Source: Hordeum vulgare subsp. vulgare (Eukaryota > Streptophyta > Magnoliopsida > Poales > Poaceae). From it: a stretch of DNA of 64,000 nucleotides. The notes beneath the pieces are model-generated. The model searched no databases. It had not been told where the DNA came from and saw nothing but the letters and a program-made list of their open reading frames with translations. The first letter of the stretch is position 1, and each line of letters starts with the position of its first letter. Of this stretch, positions 58,172 through 64,000 are shown piece after piece. The position numbers and the translations under genes are program-made. The stretch is taken from NCBI RefSeq assembly GCF_904849725.1, contig NC_058519.1:650245387-650309386 (forward strand). The letters are read 5' to 3'.

Positions 58172-58730
58172 GTTGGCCATGTTACCAGAGAGGTCGTCGA
58201 CGTCAGGGAAGTAGTCGTCGTCCGGGAAGAAATCGCTGGTGTCCGTGATGGAAGCCAGTAGTCGCGTTGAGCGCTCCCCAAAAACATTATCGCCCTTCTC
58301 CCGTACATGACTCGAAGAAACGGAGTTTCGGAGGCCTACTGTCCCGACGAACGGTGCACGCCGCAAGACGGGATGAGGAAGAACGTAGCAGCATCACAGA
58401 GAATGGAACCGGTGGCGAGCGGAACTTCTGATGCGCATTCTTCTGGAGAGGAGCGTTCGGCTCAGCTCATTCCCGCAACCCGCGGCGCGTCGTGACCAGG
58501 CGAGGCGGGCGGCGGAGGAGGAGGAGCGCACGTGTATGTCTCTCTTGTTCTCAAGCTCATACATGTGTGGAAACATCCTCCCTTATAAGGAAGTCCAACT
58601 CCCACTAAACTAGGAATGTGGGACTAAACATTTCCACCTCTTGCCTTGTACAAATGGGCTGCGTGGGCCTCTAGGATTTATTAGGAATTATATATTGGGC
58701 TGGCCCAAAAAATTGGACAAAATTCCAGCA
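58172..58730 (-). repeat. Left LTR region of element E
   Basis: On the minus strand it runs from TGCTGGAATTTTG (58730) to ggtaacatggccaac at 58172, next to the inverted BARE arm. It matches the right-hand copy over most of its length but lacks about 120 bp that hold a TATA box there. The match continues into the atggccaac that starts gag in the right-hand copy, so the repeat includes more than the LTR. Confidence 0.65.
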
Positions 58731-59325
58731 ATCCCCCACTAGATCCCAGAGGCACACAAAATTTGCCTTTGGTTCCCAAATACTGTTTTATATACCGATA
58801 CTACAGTGGAGACTGTTAAGTTGAAATTCACCTAGAACTCTATGCTACACTAGTAAGCAACTTGAACAGTGGACTAGGCTTTGAACTGCAAGTTTTCTGT
58901 GAAACTAGATTCACATAGAGGTTTGATCGATACTAGGTTACCGTGGGACTTCCCCGCGGGTGGAGCTTATGCGTCATACTCCGAGACCTTTCATGAGTTT
59001 ACTAGAGAGCACCCTACTCTCATAGATTGCGACATTAACAATCAGACTCATATAGGTATGTTCTTCAAAAGATGTTCTGCAGGATAACATCTCTACTTCA
59101 ATAAGCCACTTAGAACATATTAAGATGTATATCAACCTGCCATGCAGTTTAGGAAAGTTTTGCATCTTCATGGAGTGGTATTATTAATGATAAGGATACT
59201 TTCCTCTCAGTTGACCAACGGCTTGTCTTCGACATCTAATTCACGGGATCTCCGATCACAAAGAATAGGTTACCACTGTGAACAACTCAAATTGTGGGTC
59301 TCATACCCATCTCCCTCGATGCATT
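58731..59325 (-). other. Element E 3' untranslated region
   Basis: About 600 bp lie between the gag-pol stop and the polypurine tract. No convincing ORF is present. Confidence 0.6.
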
Positions 59326-61430
59326 TTATATCACATTACGTGATAGACCCTTTGTAAAAGGATCTGCCATATTTTTAGATGTTTGGATATAATCCAATGC
59401 AATAACTCCGGAGTTTCTCATTTTCCTGACAGATTTTAACCTTCTCTGAATGTGTCTTGATGACTTCATGTTATCCTTTGAGCTGCTCACTTTTGTGATC
59501 ACAATTTGATTGTCGCAGTTCATAAGGATACCCGGTATAGGTTTCTCGACAACCGGCAAGTCACTCAAGAGCCGGCGAAGCCAATCTGCTTTGACCGTAG
59601 CTGTATCTAGTGTTGTGAGTTCTGCTTCCATTGTTGACCTTGTTAAGATCGTTTGCTTGCAAGACTTCCAAGAAACAGCGCCACCTTCATGAGTGAATAC
59701 ATATCCGCTCGTGGCCTTTATCTCATCAACATCAGAGATCCAGTTTGAATCACTATACCCTTCAAGCACCTTTGGGTGTCCAGTATAGTGAATTCCATAA
59801 TTTGCAGTGCCTTTCAAATAACGCAAAACTCTCTCTAGAGCTTTCTAATGCACATCTCCTGGTTTTGAGACAAACCGACTCAGTTTGCTAACGGCAAAAT
59901 AGATGCCAGGTCTTGTAGCACTGGCTAAGTACATAAGCGAGCCAATAATCTGAGAATATTTCAATTGGTCTCTAGCAATTCTTCGATTCTTTCGAAGTAG
60001 CACGCTCGCATCATATGGTGTGGGAGAGGACTTGCAGTCACTATACCCAAAGCGACTCAAGATCTTTTCCACATAGTGAGATTGAAGTAACGTGATCCCA
60101 CCATCTTCGTCTCTTAACAACTTGGTGTTCAGAATGACATCAGCCACTCCTAAATTCTTCATCTCAAATCTTTGAGATAAGAAATCCTTGACCTCTTTAA
60201 TAACGTTCAGATTTGTTCTGAAAATCAGTATGTCATCAACATACAAGCAAAGGATAACTCCCTTGCCCCCACCATGGCGATAGTACACACATTTATCAGC
60301 TTCGTTTACAACAAAGCCTGCAGTTGTGAGAGTCCTTTCAAACTTCTCATGTCACTGCTTGGGTGCTTGCTTAAATCCATATAAAGACTTCAGCAACTTG
60401 CATACTTTCCCTTCCTGACCATCTACTACAAACCCATCTGGTTGTTCCATGTAAATTTCCTCATCCAACTCTCCATTTAGGAAAGCAGTCTTAACATCCA
60501 TTTGATGAACGAGAAGACCATGTGAGGCGGCTAGTGAAAGTAGTACTCGAATAGTGGTCAGTCGAGCCATGGGTGAGTAAGTATCAAAGAAGTCTTCACC
60601 TTCCTTTTGGGTATAACCCTTAGCCACTAGTCGTGCCTTGTACTTTTCGATAGTACCATCAGGCCTAAGCTTCTTCTTGAATACCCATTCGCATCCTATA
60701 GGTTTGCACCCATAAGGACGATCAGTTATCTCCCAAGTTTCATTTGCCAAGATGGAATCCATCTCACTACGGACTGCTTCCTTCCAGTAGTCAGCATCTT
60801 CAGACGCATAGGCCTCTGAAATAGAACTAGGAGTATCGTCTATGAGATACACAAGAAAATCATCACCAAAGGACTTTGCAGTCCTCTGTCTCTTGCTCCT
60901 GGTCGGAACTTCATTGTTCTCCTCCACAATATTTTCAAAGTGTTCCATCGAAATGATAGGTTCACTAAGTGTAACTAATTCATGATTCGATGAATTAGGC
61001 ATCTCCTGATTAGATGAGGTAGCCATATCCTTCATGGGAAAGATATCTTCAAAGAAAGTCGCATCATTCGACTCCATGATTGTACCGACATGCATGTCAG
61101 ATACCTCAGATTTTACAACCAAGAATCTATATCCAATGCTATGAAAAGCATATCCCAGAAAAACACAATCCACGGTTTTTGGTCCTAGTTTGCGCTTCTT
61201 TGGGATTGGCACATTAACTTTCGCCAAACAACCCCAGGTTCGTAGATAAGAAAGTTTTAACCTTTTCTTTTCCCATTCCTCAAATGAAGTTATCTTTTTG
61301 TTCTTTGTGGGAACTCGATTCAGGACATGACATGCAGTCAATATCGCCTCCCCCCACCATGCCATGGAGAGACCCGATGTATCTAACATGGCGTTCACCA
61401 AATCAGTTAGAGTACGGTTCTTTCTTTCGC
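59326..61430 (-). pseudogene. Element E integrase C-terminus, RT and RNase H, two nonsense codons
   Basis: This is the second half of the E polyprotein in one frame. It has the integrase end (MAWWGEAILTACHVLNRVP, LRTWGCLAKV, CVFLGYAFHSIGYRF) and RT blocks ([39 protein letters not shown]). A TGA at 60352-60354 sits where Trp is expected. LCLYVDDILIF and SATRPGIYFAVSKLSRF follow, then a TAG at 59845-59847 again in place of Trp, and RNase H ([40 protein letters not shown]). It ends at 59326. Both nonsense codons fit G to A changes in TGG. Confidence 0.85.
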
Positions 61431-63225
61431 CTATTCCATTTGATTGAGGTGAATAGGGGGCGTCCTCTCATGAATTATACCATGTTCTGCACAAAAAGAA
61501 ACAAATTCATTTGAGAAATACTCTCCACCACGATCGGACCTAAGCCTCTTGATCTTTCGATCAAGTTGGTTTTCTGCTTCAGCTTTATAGATCTTGAAAA
61601 AGTTCAAAGCCTCATCCTTAGACTTTAGAAGATACACTCGGCAGTATCTAGTGGAGTCATCAATTAGTGTCATAAAATATTTCTTTCCACCTTTTGTCAA
61701 AATACCATTCATTTCACATAGATCTGAATGTATGAGCTCTAGTGGTGCAAGATTTCTCGTTTCGGCAGTCGTATGAGACTTACGAGGTTGTTTGGCTTGC
61801 ACACAAACTTGACACTTAGATCCCTTGACTGTGTTAAAGCTAGGGATTAAGTTCAATTTGACTAGTCGTGACATGCAACCAAAATTAACATGACAAAGAC
61901 GTGAATGACACACATTTGATTCACTATTGTTGTAAACATGATTAACAACTTTATTGCAAACGTCTGACAAGGATAAACGGAACAGGCCTCCTGACTCGTA
62001 GCCTTTACCAACAAAAGTTCCATACTTGGATATTACAAATTTATTAGACTCAATTACAAGCTTGTAGCCATCTCTACACAAAAGAGATCCGCTAACAAGA
62101 TTTTTATTCACGGAGGGGACATAATGCACGTTCTTCAGCCGCACGATCTTTGCCGAAGTAAACTTCAGATCGACCGTGCCAACACCACGAACAGAAGCAC
62201 GTGAACCATTGCCCATCAGGACGGTGGAAGTCCCTGTGGACTGATAAGATGAAAACATGGAAATATCACCGCATATATGCACATTAGCACCCGTGTCAAT
62301 TAACCAATCAGGAAAATGACATACTGAAAGAATAGTGGGTAATATACCATACCCAACATCCTCCACGTCAGTGTCAGCAATGACGACATTAGCAGACTTG
62401 CCGCCTTTCCCATGTTGACGCTTGTCATAACGATTAGGGCAGTTAGGTGCCCAATGATCAGGATCTCCGCACACATGACAAACACATTTTTTCTTGTCAT
62501 TCTTCTTCTTGAAGTTGGTGTGTTGTACAGCCTTGTTCTTCCCATCGAACTTTGCTTTACCATCAAACTTGCCCTTGTTCTTGAAATTGTGGGGCTGGAA
62601 GTTTTTATTTTCTACCAGATTGGCACTAGAACCTCCCTCAATAGCTCGAGCACGTGTGTATTTTTCTCTCGCCTTTTCTTCCACATCAAGAGTACCTATG
62701 AGATCCGGAACGGAAAACTCCTGTCTCTTATGCTTCAGTAAGGTAGCAAAGTTCCTCCATGAAGGAGGAAGTTTAGTGATGATGTCTCCGGCAACAAACT
62801 TGTCTGGTAGCATGCAATTAAAGTGCTCAAGTTCTCTTGTAAATGACTGTATTTCGTGAGCTTGCTCTACCACGGAGCGCTCTTCAGTCATCCTGTAGTC
62901 ATAGAATTGTTCCATGATGTACAGCTCAGTGCCAGCATCCGAGACCCCAAACTTGGTCTCGAGTGCATCCCACATATCTTTTCCATTATCAATTGACGCA
63001 TAAGCATCAACTATGTTCTCACCAAGAACGCTCAAGAGAGTAGCCTTAAACAAGGTATCCATTTTCTGAAAAGCTAGCTCATGTTGAGCATCATGATCTC
63101 CTTCAGGTTTGCTAAGAGTGGCGTCATAGCAGCTCATGGTTTGAAACCATAGAACAGCTCTCACGCGCCATGTCTTGTAGTGAACACCCTCAAACATAGG
63201 AGGTCTCATGGAGGCAGCAAAACCA
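61431..63225 (-). pseudogene. Element E gag, protease and integrase core (exon 2), frameshifted
   Basis: Gag has FAASMRPPMFEGVHYKTW and the UBN2-like FSVPDLIGTLDVEEKARE. These are followed by a CCHC knuckle (CHVCGDPDHWAPNC), protease (LIDTGANVHICG), the integrase zinc region (CHSRLCHVNF, CQVCVQAKQ) and core residues (HSDLCE, SDRGGEYFSNEF). The frame ends at 61431-61433, where one base seems lost in a C-run (about 61455-61462). The next block, with the catalytic Glu (GERKNRT), is in the frame of the following ORF. The start upstream of the first ATG (63209) is inferred from splicing to exon 1. Confidence 0.85.
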
Positions 63226-63534
63226 CTCGGGGTAAATTACCTATAATAAGGTTTTTGGATTGTTGGAAATATGAGCAATTTACCAAAGGATTTTATTAAA
63301 AGAAAAGCTAGGATAAACCTAACCATCATAACTAAGACGGAAGAAGACATGCAATATAGAGATGAAAAGACAGAAGACAGGTACACATATGATCTAGAAA
63401 AGAACATATGCATAACCGTTCTGTATAGACAAGGTACCATAGAAAGTGATGAGCAGACACGTTACATATCTAGAAGAGATACTATAGCAAAAAGTTGCGA
63501 TAGAAACTGAAAGAAGAAGAACATGAGTACGTAC
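63226..63534 (-). other. Putative spliceable intron in gag of element E
   Basis: On the minus strand the donor is actca|GTACGT (exon 1 ends at 63535) and the acceptor is ccccgAG|tggt (exon 2 starts at 63225), length 309 nt, T-rich. Joining them keeps one frame from MANDNANTNPVAV into FAASMRPPMF. Without splicing, a TAA lies just before the gag frame. Confidence 0.45.
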
Positions 63535-63580
63535 TGAGTTACAGCAACAGGATTGGTGTTGGCGTTGTCGTTGGCCATGT
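63535..63580 (-). pseudogene. Element E gag exon 1 (leader peptide)
   Basis: ATG 63578-63580 opens a short frame, MANDNANTNPVAVT, ending at the proposed donor site. Asn/Ala-rich starts are common in gag proteins of this kind. It belongs to the dead gag-pol of E. Confidence 0.45.
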
Positions 63581-64000
63581 TACCAGAGAGGTGGTCGACG
63601 TCAGGGAAGTAGTCGTCGTCCGGGAAGAAATCGTCGGTGTCCGTGATGGAAGCCAGTAGTCGCGCTGAGCGCTTCCCAAAAACCTTATCGCCCTTCTCCC
63701 GTACATGACTCGAAGAAACGGAGTTTCGGAGGCCTACTGTCCCGACGAACGGTGCACGCCACAAGACGGGATGAGGAAGAATGTAGCAGCACCACAGAGA
63801 AAGGAACCAGTGGCGAGAGGAACTTCTGATGCGTTCTTCTGGAGAGGAGCGACCTCTCTTTTATAGGCGCACGAGAAGGAGGCGAGAGGCCAGCGACGGG
63901 AGCTGAAGAGAACACGGGATATGAAACGAACAGACTGCAGCGAGGCAAAAATTTAGTTCGGCTCGGCTCATTCCCGCAACCCACTGCAGCGAGGCAAAAA
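63567..64000 (-). repeat. Right (5') LTR region of element E, cut by window edge
   Basis: This is a direct copy of 58172-58540 or so, with an extra segment of about 120 bp (about 63851-63960) holding the TATA box. It contains an 18-bp direct repeat actgcagcgaggcaaaaa at 63934-63951 and 63983-64000. Confidence 0.7.
63859..63865 (-). promoter_or_regulatory. TATA box of element E 5' LTR
   Basis: On the minus strand it reads cctataaaagag. It lies in the segment missing from the left LTR copy. Confidence 0.55.

Larger units (their letters stand above)
58172..64000 (-). mobile_element. Copia element E, minus strand, right end outside window
   Basis: This second Copia lineage is distinct from BARE. 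Its direct LTR-containing repeats are at 58172-58730 and from about 63567 to the window edge, with gag-pol between them on the minus strand. The polypurine stretch ctagtggggga (minus) precedes an LTR start TGCTGGAATTTTG at 58730. The coding frame has one frameshift and two nonsense codons. Confidence 0.8.

Noticed and set aside
63462..63764. A 100-codon frame through the E LTR into the intron
   Set aside because: It translates LTR leader and proposed intron; the likely gag start is the internal ATG at 63580.
1..64000. tRNA and rRNA genes
   Set aside because: None seen on either strand. The tRNA-like matches are only the primer binding sites of the LTR elements.

Overview
The window reads as intergenic DNA from a Triticeae grass (wheat, Aegilops or barley type). 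There is no operon-like gene order. Almost everything is nested transposable elements: several copies of the BARE-1/WIS/Angela Copia family, whose long terminal repeats (LTRs) start TGTTGGAA(T/A)TATGCCC and end CCCCAACA; a LTR matching the barley Sukkula LARD family; a plant L1-type LINE; Stowaway and Tourist MITEs; and a PIF/Harbinger relic. The only host-type gene I recognise is a papain-like cysteine protease with a frameshift near its end.

Layout. 1-4440: degenerate Copia element cut by the left edge. 4570-6438: cysteine protease gene (minus strand) with a tandemly duplicated 3' end. 6508-8000: one Tourist and two Stowaway MITEs with short degenerate repeats. 8000-10818: unassigned sequence with one hypothetical small ORF. 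10819-34219: one L1-type LINE (about 5.86 kb net, minus strand) split by two complete BARE elements, A (13005-21620, plus) and B (23353-32266, minus). Removing both BARE copies and one copy of each 5-bp target duplication leaves a LINE ORF2 frame of exactly 4131 nt. 34246-36431: decayed Harbinger element. 36571-37281: an inverted-repeat element. 37764-38345: two minisatellite arrays in inverted relation. 39311-50167: Copia element F, interrupted by the Sukkula-type composite G (41552-49524), which itself contains a solo BARE LTR (C, 42148-43972). 50168-57716: BARE element D. 57717-58171: centre and right arm of an inverted LTR-LTR junction. 58172-64000: Copia element E (minus strand), running off the right edge.

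Most notable. Element A has LTRs of equal length (1811 bp), with only two differences found by eye, and a perfect target duplication, yet its gag-pol region is riddled with stops and frameshifts from codon 2 onward. It is best explained as a non-autonomous BARE derivative mobilised in trans. Element B has a fully open 1326-codon polyprotein but about thirty LTR differences, so the older insertion is the one that still reads through. D would encode the same 1326 residues but for one CGA-to-TGA change. The 3' LTR of D turns back on itself in a palindrome of about 437-bp arms, and the rest of host element F is missing beyond it, so this is a rearrangement junction or an assembly join. Element E appears to carry a spliceable intron of about 309 nt at the start of gag.

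Limits: all comparisons were by eye. Family names rest on remembered terminal sequences and motifs, and LTR edges of the Copia elements at 1-4440 and 58172-64000 are approximate.
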